This document shows positions 49,168-58,578 of a stretch of DNA of 64,000 nt, one piece after another. The stretch is from Pelagibacteraceae bacterium AG-404-P08 (lineage in GTDB: Bacteria > Pseudomonadota > Alphaproteobacteria > HIMB59), in NCBI GenBank assembly GCA_003216195.1, contig QCJF01000001.1, forward strand, positions 1 through 64,000. Reading direction: 5' to 3'. The number at the start of each line of letters is the position of its first letter. Position 1 is the first letter of the stretch. The notes under the pieces were generated by a model, which made no database searches, was not told the DNA's origin, and was given only the letters and a program-made list of their open reading frames with translations. The translations under genes and the position numbers were made by a program.

Positions 49168-50244
49168 ATGGATTATAAAATTTTCGATGGCCACAATGAT
49201 GTATTATTTAGATTATTTTTAAAGAACAAACCTGAGTCCCATCTTGATTTTATCGATGGAGATAATGAAGGACATTTAGATCTTCCTCGAATGAACCAAG
49301 CTAATTTTAAGGGGGGCTTATGCGCCATGTATGTTCCTACTCCAGAACAAGATATCTCTGACTCTGATAAGTTGGTCAACTACAAAGATATGGAGCAAGA
49401 TGATTATTTACTACCACTTCCAAGACCAGTAGACGTAAACGATGCATTACCAGTTGTTTTAAATCAATTGTCTATCCTTTCAAAAATTGAGAGAAACTCA
49501 AAAAATAAAGTTAAGATTTGTTTATCTGGCAAGGATTTGGAAACTTCGTTCAAAAATGATGATCAATTATCTGTAGTAATGCATATAGAGGGCGCAGAAT
49601 GTATAGATAAAAATTTTTACAATCTCGAAACTTTATTTCGAGCTGGTCTTAGGTCAATTGGGCCAGTTTGGTCAAGGCCTAATATTTTTGCAGAGGGTGT
49701 TCCCTTTGCATTTCCAACTTCACCAGATATTGGAGATGGTTTAACCGAAATAGGAATAGAACTAATAAAAAATTGTAATTTACTGAATATGTTAATTGAC
49801 ACCTCTCATTTAAATGAAAAAGGCTTTTGGGATATAGCAAAATATTCAAATTCGCCCCTAGTAGCAACACATAGTAACGCTCATCAGATTTGCCCACACT
49901 CTAGAAACCTCACAAATAAGCAATTAGATGCAATCAAAGAAACCCAAGGGATGGTTGGAGTAAATTTTGCCCCAGCTTTTTTAAGGAAAGACGGAAAAAT
50001 GGTTTCTGATACAGATTTACAAATAATTGTTGATCATTTTAAGTACCTTATTGACTATTTGGGAGATGATAAAGTTGGATTTGGCTCAGATTTTGACGGT
50101 GCAATGATGCCAAAAGATCTAAATAGTGTTCTAGGTATGCATAAATTAATCGATCTATTAATTTCACAGGGTTTTAATGAAAACATAATGATTAAAATTT
50201 CACATTTAAATTGGATTAATCTTTTAAAAAGAGTTCTAAATTAA
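49168..50244 (+). CDS. Membrane dipeptidase (peptidase M19 family)
   Basis: FDGHNDVLFRL; MHIEGAECID; IDTSHLNEKGFWDIA; VATHSNAH; GFGSDFDGA. Confidence 0.93.
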   Translation: MDYKIFDGHNDVLFRLFLKNKPESHLDFIDGDNEGHLDLPRMNQANFKGGLCAMYVPTPEQDISDSDKLVNYKDMEQDDYLLPLPRPVDVNDALPVVLNQLSILSKIERNSKNKVKICLSGKDLETSFKNDDQLSVVMHIEGAECIDKNFYNLETLFRAGLRSIGPVWSRPNIFAEGVPFAFPTSPDIGDGLTEIGIELIKNCNLLNMLIDTSHLNEKGFWDIAKYSNSPLVATHSNAHQICPHSRNLTNKQLDAIKETQGMVGVNFAPAFLRKDGKMVSDTDLQIIVDHFKYLIDYLGDDKVGFGSDFDGAMMPKDLNSVLGMHKLIDLLISQGFNENIMIKISHLNWINLLKRVLN

Positions 50245-50300
50245 TAAATATTCAATGAAGTGAAACTTTAGTATCAAAAAAATTCTGATATAATCTTTTT

Positions 50301-50486
50301 ATGGGACTTCACTTTGACTACAAATCAAAAGCTGGTGAAAGAGCTATGGAAAAAGAGCGTAAGCGCCAAGAAAAACTTGCCGCTAAAAAGGCTAAAAGAG
50401 AAGCAAAAAGAGAAGCAGAAGAGTTAGCTGAATTAGAGCGCCTTACAGATCCAAATGCTCCAGCTGAGGGAAATCAGGAACAGTAA
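50301..50486 (+). CDS. Small highly charged conserved-type protein (61 aa)
   Basis: MGLHFDYKSKAGERAMEKERKRQEKLAAKKAKREAKREAEELAELERLTDPNAPAEGNQEQ; TGATATAAT immediately upstream. Confidence 0.75.
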   Translation: MGLHFDYKSKAGERAMEKERKRQEKLAAKKAKREAKREAEELAELERLTDPNAPAEGNQEQ

Positions 50487-50506
50487 TCTGATTACCTTCA
50501 AATATA

Positions 50507-51247
50507 TTAATTTTTTCGATCGCTAGTATCGACTCGGTTTTTTTTTATCTTATAAATTTTTTGATCGTCAGTCATAGATCTGACTTGCCTTTTATACCAT
50601 TCCTTAAAATCATTTGATGTGTCATCATAAAACATCACTTTCTTTCGAATTAAGAAAATACCAATATCACTTTCTGGAATTCCAATAAAAGTCTGTCTTT
50701 CTGTGTGCATCACTTTTACAGTTTCTTGCAAAGGTTCATGCTCACACAAATAATAACCATAATGCTCTCCCCAAACATATCTTATAATAGGAGTTGTTGC
50801 TTCAACCATCATCTCAACATATTTATCCTCATTTTTTAAAAAATTTTCCATACCTGGTACAGGTTGATGGATTTGAGCAAAACTAAGACCAATTTTTTCT
50901 TTAGGCACCCAAACAGAGGGAAATGAAATATGTAAAGCTATAAGTTTGTTACATCTGTGAAAAATTGCTATATCCTCTTGAAGATTATAACCAAGTTCTA
51001 CAAAGTTGTTAAAGTTAGAATTTTTAGATGGGTATTCTTTTTTTAATATAGAATTTAACTTCTCGCATACAGCTATATCAATTTCTTTTGTAAAATAATC
51101 ATCAAAAAAAATATTTTCTTTACATTTTTGTTTCAAACTTAAATATCTTTCTTCATGCTCATCAAATTCAATAATTGGAAGGTCTTTTATTTTTTTTATT
51201 CCAGGAGCTACAGAGTAAATAGGTCCATATGGTTCCCAGTCGATCAT
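50507..51247 (-). CDS. DUF3445 / heme-dependent oxidative N-demethylase alpha-subunit-like protein
   Basis: LIALHISFPSVWVPKEKIGLSFAQIHQPVPGMEN; HTERQTFIGIPESD. Confidence 0.7.
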   Translation of the reverse strand: MIDWEPYGPIYSVAPGIKKIKDLPIIEFDEHEERYLSLKQKCKENIFFDDYFTKEIDIAVCEKLNSILKKEYPSKNSNFNNFVELGYNLQEDIAIFHRCNKLIALHISFPSVWVPKEKIGLSFAQIHQPVPGMENFLKNEDKYVEMMVEATTPIIRYVWGEHYGYYLCEHEPLQETVKVMHTERQTFIGIPESDIGIFLIRKKVMFYDDTSNDFKEWYKRQVRSMTDDQKIYKIKKNRVDTSDRKN

Positions 51248-51957
51248 TTTGTAAATAAAATCAATACTCCAATTAAAGTGATAGCAATAATAATAAGTCT
51301 TTTAAATAGGATTTCCGGTATTTGTTTATGTATAAAATAACCCAGCCAAACACTCAACATAACTAAAAGAGCTATTGGATAGTACATTTTCACTATTTCT
51401 AAATAGCTTCCTCCCAAAAACACAAAAAATATTGCTCTCATAGAGTTTATAATAAAAAAATATCCAGCCATAGTTGATCGTAACTCTTGTTTTGAGGAGA
51501 AATAATCTTTATACCCCATTAATACAAATGGTCCTCCAATAGTATAAATGCCTTGAATAAATCCACCAAGAATTACAAAAAAATTTTTCAAGAATTTAGG
51601 AAATTTGATATCAGGAAAAAATAAGTTGAAACATCCGTAAACAATTAAAATTAATGCAAATATTTTTATTAAAACATCTGATGCAAAATAACTGATAAAA
51701 TATGTTCCAATTAATGCACCAGGAATTGTATAAATTAAAATTTTGATCAGATGTCTTAAAGAGACATATTTGTATGATTGAATTAAAACAGCAAAACCGG
51801 AGGATAGCCCAACAATCATTGCAAGCTTTAACAAAGAATTAAAGTCAAAGAAAAATCCACTAATTCCCAGAAAGATTATCGTACCACCAAAACCAAAAAT
51901 ACTTTCAATGGCATAAGCAAAACAAGCTATTAATGCAATAGTTGAAAAATTTGGCAT
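51244..51957 (-). CDS. Sulfite exporter TauE/SafE family membrane protein
   Basis: ESIFGFGGTIIFLGISGF; IPGALIGTYFI; FVILGGFIQGIYTIGGPFVLMGY. Confidence 0.85.
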   Translation of the reverse strand: MPNFSTIALIACFAYAIESIFGFGGTIIFLGISGFFFDFNSLLKLAMIVGLSSGFAVLIQSYKYVSLRHLIKILIYTIPGALIGTYFISYFASDVLIKIFALILIVYGCFNLFFPDIKFPKFLKNFFVILGGFIQGIYTIGGPFVLMGYKDYFSSKQELRSTMAGYFFIINSMRAIFFVFLGGSYLEIVKMYYPIALLVMLSVWLGYFIHKQIPEILFKRLIIIAITLIGVLILFTK

Positions 51958-52003
51958 TTAATTCTATTTAACAATTTAGAATGTTTTATGTTAAAAGTAA
52001 TCT

Positions 52004-52585
52004 ATGTATTTAAAAGTAATATTTTCTTTTATTGTAATATTCTTTCTTAAAACGAATTTATTGTATGCCCTTTCTCAAGATATTTCTTTAACAATCATGG
52101 TTCGTTCTACGTTGGGAACAGAATATATTCTTGCAAAAAGTATATGCAAAGTGTTGGATAGGGAACTTGAAATATCTCATAATTATGGTGGTTCTAACAC
52201 ACTAGAATGCAATACACGCCTTGATGATAGCGTTGATGAAATAATTAAAAAAATTGAACAAAATCAATTTCAATATGCAATTATTAAAAAATCAGATTTA
52301 CTCGATCGTCCTTCTAATTTATCGCTTCGTTCAATTTTAAATTTTCCCGCAGATAATGATTATCTTTTTATTTCAAACCAGAATGTAGATCCTAATGTAA
52401 TTAAGGATATAAATTTTGGAATTATGAATCATTTGCTTGAGTTTCGCTATCTCCATAAATCTTTTTTTGAATTTTCAGAAAATAATTTAATTGTTAAAGA
52501 AAAAATACCATTACACTTAGGTACTTTAAAATTTAGTGATGAGTGGAGTAGTGGTAAAAGAAGAAGGTTTACAGAGGTAGACTAA
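52004..52585 (+). CDS. Short secreted protein resembling part of a TAXI-type TRAP solute-binding protein
   Basis: N-terminal signal; LTIMVRSTLGTEYILAKSICKVLDRELEISHNYGGSNTLECNTRLDDSVDEIIKKIEQNQFQYAIIKKSDL. Confidence 0.45.
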   Translation: MYLKVIFSFIVIFFLKTNLLYALSQDISLTIMVRSTLGTEYILAKSICKVLDRELEISHNYGGSNTLECNTRLDDSVDEIIKKIEQNQFQYAIIKKSDLLDRPSNLSLRSILNFPADNDYLFISNQNVDPNVIKDINFGIMNHLLEFRYLHKSFFEFSENNLIVKEKIPLHLGTLKFSDEWSSGKRRRFTEVD

Positions 52586-52716
52586 TTTTTACAAAACCAT
52601 CAGTTACGACAAAAACAAATATCAAAGCAAAAAATATTCCACCAACAAAAACTTTCATAATGCAAACTTACTAAATAGATTTTAGGTGTAAAGTATATAA
52701 ACTGTGCAAAATTGTC

Positions 52717-53328
52717 ATGAACGAGTTTATTTTTGGTTTTTCAACAGGTTTAAGTTTAATACTTGCTATAGGTGCACAAAATTTATTTGTTATAGAGCAA
52801 GGTATAAAAAAAAATAATATTTTTTTAGTAACTTCAATATGTATAGTTGGTGATTTCTTATTGATTTTTTTTGGAATTTTCATATTTCACTTTATTAAAA
52901 ATTTTATCAATGATCTGATCAATTTACTATTATCTATAGGACTTGTACTCTTTCTTTTAAATTTTATATGGTCAAAAATAAAAACATTTAAACATGATAT
53001 TGTATTTTCACAAACACATACACAATCGTCAAAGTTAAAAATAGCCCTCCAGACACTTGGCTTTACTTTTTTAAACCCACACGTTTACTCAGACACTGTT
53101 TTTATTTTAGGAAATTTATCAAAAAATTTTCTAACTATTTCTGACAAGATTTTATTTGGATTAGGTGCAAGTCTAGCGTCATTTATTTTTTTTTATTTTT
53201 TAGGCTATGGTGCTCAATCACTAAGATTATATTTTTTGAACAAACAAGTTTGGAAATTAGTTAATATAGTAATAATTCTTTATTTACTAATACTTACCTT
53301 ATCTATTATTTTCTTGGAAATAATTTGA
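52717..53328 (+). CDS. LysE/ArgO family amino acid exporter
   Basis: GFSTGLSLILAIGAQNLFVIEQGIKKNN; FLNPHVYSDTVFILG. Confidence 0.88.
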   Translation: MNEFIFGFSTGLSLILAIGAQNLFVIEQGIKKNNIFLVTSICIVGDFLLIFFGIFIFHFIKNFINDLINLLLSIGLVLFLLNFIWSKIKTFKHDIVFSQTHTQSSKLKIALQTLGFTFLNPHVYSDTVFILGNLSKNFLTISDKILFGLGASLASFIFFYFLGYGAQSLRLYFLNKQVWKLVNIVIILYLLILTLSIIFLEII

Positions 53329-53431
53329 TTATTGATTTTTATTTATAAATTATTTCATCAGCTGTCTGTAAGTTGCATAGTTGTTATGCAATCATAACAC
53401 GAGTTTTTTAAAATATTATATGTATGAATTT

Positions 53432-53517
53432 ACTAGGAGCAGTTTTTAAAAGTTTCGATTAACTCCGTGTTGACATAGATACTTAGTTATTCCCTCCTAG
53501 TTATAACAAACTGCTCC
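53432..53517 (+). ncRNA. Candidate structured RNA/leader with two mutually exclusive long-range stems upstream of the DUF2721 gene
   Basis: ACTAGGAG (53432-53439) pairs with CTCCTAGT (53494-53501); GGAGCAGTTT (53436-53445) pairs with AAACTGCTCC (53508-53517). Confidence 0.5.
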
Positions 53518-53526
53518 ATTAATAAT

Positions 53527-53940
53527 ATGCCAAGTTTCACAACACTTTATCCTGCACTTTTGTTTCCAGCTATACCTTTAATGATGATATCGTTTGGTAA
53601 TAGATATACTTCTCTTGCTTCATTAATCAGAAAGATCCATGACACAATAATTACAAATAGACCAACTAGCAATATGGTTCAACATCACTTAGATCAAATT
53701 AAAGTACTTACAACCCGTTTAACATTAGTAAGGTCAGTTCAAACCCTCTCTGGGATCAGCTTTTTGCTAAATTTAATATCTATTTTTTTTAGCTATATCA
53801 AGATTTATGACTTAGCTTTAAACTTTTTTGGTTTGGGGATATTGATATTTTCAATAGCTATAGTGTTATTTATCTATGAGATACAATTATCTACAAAAGC
53901 TCTTAGTAAACATTTGGAAGACCTGAAAGATTTTAGTTAA
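53527..53940 (+). CDS. DUF2721 domain-containing membrane protein
   Basis: LLFPAIPLMMISFGNRYTSLASLIRKIHD; two or three C-terminal hydrophobic segments. Confidence 0.75.
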   Translation: MPSFTTLYPALLFPAIPLMMISFGNRYTSLASLIRKIHDTIITNRPTSNMVQHHLDQIKVLTTRLTLVRSVQTLSGISFLLNLISIFFSYIKIYDLALNFFGLGILIFSIAIVLFIYEIQLSTKALSKHLEDLKDFS

Positions 53941-55283
53941 TTTATTAAGATACTGGATTCTTTTTTAAATAAATATTTCATATGAAAAAAAACAAACACT
54001 GAGCCTAGTAAATTTGTAAAAAATATAGCCCACCAAATACCAATTAAGCCTTTTTCTAGAGTCTCAGAAAATAAATAAATTACAAATGGGGGAAGAAATA
54101 CCAATCTAATAAAAGTGTAGAACACATTTACAGAGGGTTTTCTTAAACCAGAAAGTACAGAATCACACCTATCAATAACTTGATATATAAAAGCCAAAAA
54201 AGCCACCATAAACAAGTAACTACTAGCAATAATTATCACTTCACTGTCTCTTGAAAAAAAACTAGCAATCCTTTCACCCGCAAATATAAGTACTAATGCT
54301 CCAAAAATCATCATTGTCATAGATAACCTTAATGAAATTAAAAAAGCTTCATAAATTCTATCAAAATTCTTCGAACCAAAATTTTGTCCTACCATACTTA
54401 ATAAAGCACTACTAAATCCTATTGCAGGTAATAAAATAATTTGCTCAATTCTTAAAGCTATACCATAAGCTGCACTAGCTGAGGCACCATAACTTGTAAC
54501 AAACTTTTGCATTATGAAGAAACCAACTGCAATCATGAACATATTCATACTAGAGGGTATAGATTGTCTTAGAATTCTTAATACGAATTTAGATTCTAAC
54601 CAAATATAATTGTAATTGAAATACTTAAACAAAGGACTGCGAATAGCATAATAGCTTAAAAAGAAAAAATGAAATAGTTGAGATATGACTGTTGCAAGAG
54701 CTATGCCGAGAGTTCCCAATGCAGGAAAAGGACCATAACCTAAAGATAAGAAAGGACTAAATATTAAGTTAATAAAAAAGCTTATGATTAATGCATTTCT
54801 ATTTTTTTTTGTATCTCCTTGTGCATATAAAAGAGAATTAACAACAAAAGAAACAATAAAAATTGGAGCACCAATTGAGAGTACTTTTATGTATCTTAGA
54901 CCATTGTTAAGAAAAATACCTTCTGCCCCAAAATATAAAAATACAGGTCTTGATAATAGAAACGTTGTTAGCCCTATGGCTATTGAAACCAATAAAGTGA
55001 TAACTAAAGCTTGAGTATGTATCTTAATTGCCTCATTAAATTTTTTTTTGCCAATAGCTATTGAAACAAGAGCTGTGGTGCCTTGTCCAAAACCTACAGC
55101 GAAGGCTAATAAAATAAAATACAAGGGGTAAGATATTGATAAGCCTGCAATAGACTCTGTGCTTATGAGACCTGCATAAAAAGTATCTACTACATTGTAA
55201 AGAGTATAAAACAAAAGACCCGTTCCTGCTGGAACAGCCATACTGATTAATTGTTTTTTTATATCCCCTTGGGTAAGATCCAT
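53937..55283 (-). CDS. MATE family efflux transporter
   Basis: VPAGTGLLFYTLYNVVDTFYAGLISTESIAGLSISYPL; GFGQGTTALVSIAIGKK; VGQNFGSKNF. Confidence 0.93.
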   Translation of the reverse strand: MDLTQGDIKKQLISMAVPAGTGLLFYTLYNVVDTFYAGLISTESIAGLSISYPLYFILLAFAVGFGQGTTALVSIAIGKKKFNEAIKIHTQALVITLLVSIAIGLTTFLLSRPVFLYFGAEGIFLNNGLRYIKVLSIGAPIFIVSFVVNSLLYAQGDTKKNRNALIISFFINLIFSPFLSLGYGPFPALGTLGIALATVISQLFHFFFLSYYAIRSPLFKYFNYNYIWLESKFVLRILRQSIPSSMNMFMIAVGFFIMQKFVTSYGASASAAYGIALRIEQIILLPAIGFSSALLSMVGQNFGSKNFDRIYEAFLISLRLSMTMMIFGALVLIFAGERIASFFSRDSEVIIIASSYLFMVAFLAFIYQVIDRCDSVLSGLRKPSVNVFYTFIRLVFLPPFVIYLFSETLEKGLIGIWWAIFFTNLLGSVFVFFHMKYLFKKESSILIN

Positions 55284-55287
55284 AAAA

Positions 55288-55704
55288 TTAAAAAGGTCTT
55301 ACAACTACAAGTATTACAATTAAAATTAGAAGAACAGTAGGCACTTCATTAATTATTCTTAGATATTTTGAGGTATAGTCTCTAAAATTACTCTCTAGAC
55401 TTTTTCTAATTTTACTTAAATACATATGAAATGCAGAGAGAATAAGAACTAATATAATTTTCAAAAAAAGCCATAATTCAAAACCTACATAATGGATAAG
55501 GGCTAAACCAAATACCCAAGTCAATATCATTGCTGGATTCATAATAATTTTTAGCAATTTATATTCCATTTTTTGAAATACACTATTCATTTCAGGATTG
55601 GTTATGTTTTCTACATGATAAACAAAAAGTCTTGGTAAATAAAATAACCCAGCAAACCATGATACAAAAGATATGATATGTAAAATTTTTAATAACTCAT
55701 ACAT
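55288..55704 (-). CDS. hemJ: Protoporphyrinogen oxidase HemJ (CopD-like)
   Basis: LKILHIISFVSWFAGLFYLPRLFVYHVE; LKIILVLILSAFHMYLSK; FRDYTSKYLRIINEVPTVLLI. Confidence 0.9.
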   Translation of the reverse strand: MYELLKILHIISFVSWFAGLFYLPRLFVYHVENITNPEMNSVFQKMEYKLLKIIMNPAMILTWVFGLALIHYVGFELWLFLKIILVLILSAFHMYLSKIRKSLESNFRDYTSKYLRIINEVPTVLLILIVILVVVRPF

Positions 55705-55708
55705 TTTG

Positions 55709-56530
55709 TTACCATTTAGCCTCTGGGGGCATTGACATTAATATAGCATCAATATTACCACCGGTTTTTAATCCAAATAATGTCCCTCTATCATAAAGCA
55801 AATTAAATTCTACGTAACGAGATCTTTTTTTTGAGAGAGCATCTAAGTCATCTTGATTAAAGTTAAAATCTTTTTTTCTTTTTGAGTTTTCAATTACAAA
55901 ATTAACAAAGAATTGCCCAACATCTTTTATGAATGATAAATCCTTATCAAAGTCTGTATTGATATAATCAAAAAAAATCCCTCCTATACCTCTACTTTCT
56001 TTTCGATGCTCTAAATAAAAGTATTCATCACATTGTTTTTTAAATTTTTCATAATAAGTTGAATTATGTTGATCACATGTTCGTTGGAGACCTTGATGAA
56101 AATTATCTGTTTCTAATTCTTCAGGTATTGCAGGGGTTAAATCACAACCACCACCAAACCATTGTTTTCCTTTCGTGGTTATGTACCTAGTGTTAAAATG
56201 AGCTGCAGCGATTTTCGGGTTTTTCATGTGAGCTACGACTGAGATACCACTGGCCCAAAAGCTTGGATCCTCTTCGGTTCCCGGCATTGATTTTTTAAAC
56301 TCTTCACTAAAATTACCATGCACTGTTGAAATATTTACTCCTACTTTTTCAAATATTTCTCCTTTTAGTAAGGACATCAAACCTCCACCACCACCAGGTC
56401 TTTGCCATTCATTTTCTATAAATTCAGACCCATCAAGCTTTTGTATTGATCCAACCATTTGATTTCGAAGTTCTCGAAACCACTTTTCTGCTTTAGTTTG
56501 TTGATTTTTTATTTGATCACTCATACCCAC
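55709..56530 (-). CDS. hemF: Oxygen-dependent coproporphyrinogen-III oxidase
   Basis: GGGGLMSLLKGEIFEKVGVNISTVHG; WFGGGCDLTPA; FNLLYDRGTLFGLKTGGNIDAILMSMPPEAKW. Confidence 0.96.
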   Translation of the reverse strand: MGMSDQIKNQQTKAEKWFRELRNQMVGSIQKLDGSEFIENEWQRPGGGGGLMSLLKGEIFEKVGVNISTVHGNFSEEFKKSMPGTEEDPSFWASGISVVAHMKNPKIAAAHFNTRYITTKGKQWFGGGCDLTPAIPEELETDNFHQGLQRTCDQHNSTYYEKFKKQCDEYFYLEHRKESRGIGGIFFDYINTDFDKDLSFIKDVGQFFVNFVIENSKRKKDFNFNQDDLDALSKKRSRYVEFNLLYDRGTLFGLKTGGNIDAILMSMPPEAKW

Positions 56531-57543
56531 CCATGTAGTTCGTTTTCTATCAACGAAGTGAGTAGGAGTATATGATCTTCTCGATCATTTAGACAAGGAA
56601 TATATCCAAATTCCTTTCCACCATTTTCTATGAATATTTCTCTATTTTCCTCGTTAAGTTCTTCTATTGTCTCGAGACAATCTGAGGAAAAAGCAGGACT
56701 TATAACATGAATGTGGTCAGTACCATTTTTTGCTAATCCCTCTATAGTTTTATCTGTGTAAGGTTGAAGCCATTCTGCTGGTCCAAATCTAGATTGAAAT
56801 GTGGTCATATAACTTTCCTCTGGTAAGCCCATGGTCTCTGCCACCAGCCTAGTAGTTTTTCTGCAAAAACAATGATACGGATCTCCTTTATCTAAATATT
56901 TTTTTGGAACACCATGATAACTAAATATGATTTTTTTTGGCTTTGAATTTTTTGTCCAAAATTCTTCAATGCTATTTTTTAGAGCTTTAATATAAAGTTC
57001 ATTTTCGTAATATCCTCCAATAAAACGAAGAGATGGTACCCAACGCCAACTTTTTAATTCTTCTGCAACAGCATCAAACGTTGAGCCCGTTGTAGCCGCA
57101 CAATATTGAGGGTATAAAGGTAAAATAATAATACGATCACAATTTTGATTTCTAAGATTATTTAAACCCATAGAGATGCTAGGATTCCCATAACGCATTC
57201 CAATATCAAATACGATATTTTGATATTTCTTATTAATAGATTCTTTTATTTTCGATAATTGGTTTTTTGTGTGGAATAGAAGAGGTGAACCTTCATCTGT
57301 CCAAACAGATTTGTAATTTTTAGCTGACTTCGCTGGTCGAGTATTTAAAACTATTCCATTAAGAATAGGCCACCAAATAGCTTTTGGTGTTTCTATGACA
57401 CGTTCATCTGATAGAAATTGTTTTAGATAAGTCTTTAAAGACGACTTAGTTGGTTCATCTGGTGTTCCTAAATTTGTGATCAAAATACCTGTCTTAAGAC
57501 CAGAGCCATGAACGAAGAGTTTATTACCTTTAAATGAAGCCAT
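56521..57543 (-). CDS. hemH: Ferrochelatase
   Basis: GILITNLGTPDEP; FLSDERVIE; MRYGNPSI; FSYHGVPKKYLDKGDPYHCFC; FSSDCLETIEE. Confidence 0.96.
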   Translation of the reverse strand: MASFKGNKLFVHGSGLKTGILITNLGTPDEPTKSSLKTYLKQFLSDERVIETPKAIWWPILNGIVLNTRPAKSAKNYKSVWTDEGSPLLFHTKNQLSKIKESINKKYQNIVFDIGMRYGNPSISMGLNNLRNQNCDRIIILPLYPQYCAATTGSTFDAVAEELKSWRWVPSLRFIGGYYENELYIKALKNSIEEFWTKNSKPKKIIFSYHGVPKKYLDKGDPYHCFCRKTTRLVAETMGLPEESYMTTFQSRFGPAEWLQPYTDKTIEGLAKNGTDHIHVISPAFSSDCLETIEELNEENREIFIENGGKEFGYIPCLNDREDHILLLTSLIENELHGWV

Positions 57544-57561
57544 TGAAAAACATTACGATTT

Positions 57562-58578
57562 TTATGATAACTTAGTTCTTATCTTTTCTATGAATAAATG
57601 AACATTAGCCTCAGGAGTAGTTTTTTTTACACCGTGATCGAGGCTAGCAATCCACCCAGATCTATGAGATGGCTCACTCTGTAAGCATTTCTCAATATAT
57701 TTATCAATATAATCAGAAAAGGATTTGGTGTCCTCCATAGCTAACAAATTATTTGAAAAATTCCCCTGTAAAGATAAATGTGTCTTTGGTAATTCAGTGA
57801 AAACCTCCATATTAGTTCCTAAAACTGTAAGTTTTAAATTTTTTAAATGTTGTAATTTATTAAATTTAGTTTTTGAAATTTCTTTAGTGAAATAGCCAAT
57901 TTTATTTGGATAACTATTTGAAATTTTAACTAAAAAAGGAATAACGAATTCATCAAAATCTTTATCATTTAGTTTATTTGCTTCAGTATCAAATATCATT
58001 AACAAATCAATGTCATTTTGTAACTGAATTTGTATATTTTTTTGTATTAACATTTCTAAAATGGGCAGGGTTTCTTGAAATAGTGTTTGTGATACAGGAT
58101 TATTCCTCGTTGCAAAATGGTATAAGGTTAAAGGTCCACCAGTAAATCCAATTAAGGATTTATCATTTGATAATTCATTTCTAATATGTTTTAGAGATAT
58201 ATTCTGAAAATCTATAAAACTTTCAAATTCATCAATATTGAATTCGGATATCATTTTTGAACTTAAATTTTTTTCAAATATCGGTCCAGGATTAAACTTC
58301 AAACTCATACCTAAATAATCTAAAGGAAAAAGAATATCACTAAACAATATTGCAGCATCAAAATCGAATTCAACAATAGGTCCAAGAGTTACCACACAAG
58401 CAAGCTCAGGCTCTTTACATAATTGTTCAAAAGAATATTTTTCTTTTAATTTTCTGTAATGCTGATGATATCGACCAGCCTGTCTCATAAACCAAATTGG
58501 AGGAATTTTTTGTTCAACTTTATTTAAGGCATTAAAAAAATTTTTGTTATAGGTATTTTGCAATATCTCTAGCTCCAT
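57562..58578 (-). CDS. hemE: Uroporphyrinogen decarboxylase
   Basis: PPIWFMRQAGRYHQHYRKLK; FDFDAAILFSDILFPLDYLGM; GFTGGPLTL. Confidence 0.94.
   Translation of the reverse strand: MELEILQNTYNKNFFNALNKVEQKIPPIWFMRQAGRYHQHYRKLKEKYSFEQLCKEPELACVVTLGPIVEFDFDAAILFSDILFPLDYLGMSLKFNPGPIFEKNLSSKMISEFNIDEFESFIDFQNISLKHIRNELSNDKSLIGFTGGPLTLYHFATRNNPVSQTLFQETLPILEMLIQKNIQIQLQNDIDLLMIFDTEANKLNDKDFDEFVIPFLVKISNSYPNKIGYFTKEISKTKFNKLQHLKNLKLTVLGTNMEVFTELPKTHLSLQGNFSNNLLAMEDTKSFSDYIDKYIEKCLQSEPSHRSGWIASLDHGVKKTTPEANVHLFIEKIRTKLS

Noticed and set aside
49173-49897. Three minus-strand ORFs (68, 61 and 72 aa)
   Set aside because: Antisense to the membrane dipeptidase gene, and the last two overlap each other in different frames.
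53937-55283. MATE-family protein as the missing Wzx flippase
   Set aside because: Sequence and location (far from the glycan island, beside heme genes) fit a drug/Na+ MATE exporter rather than Wzx.
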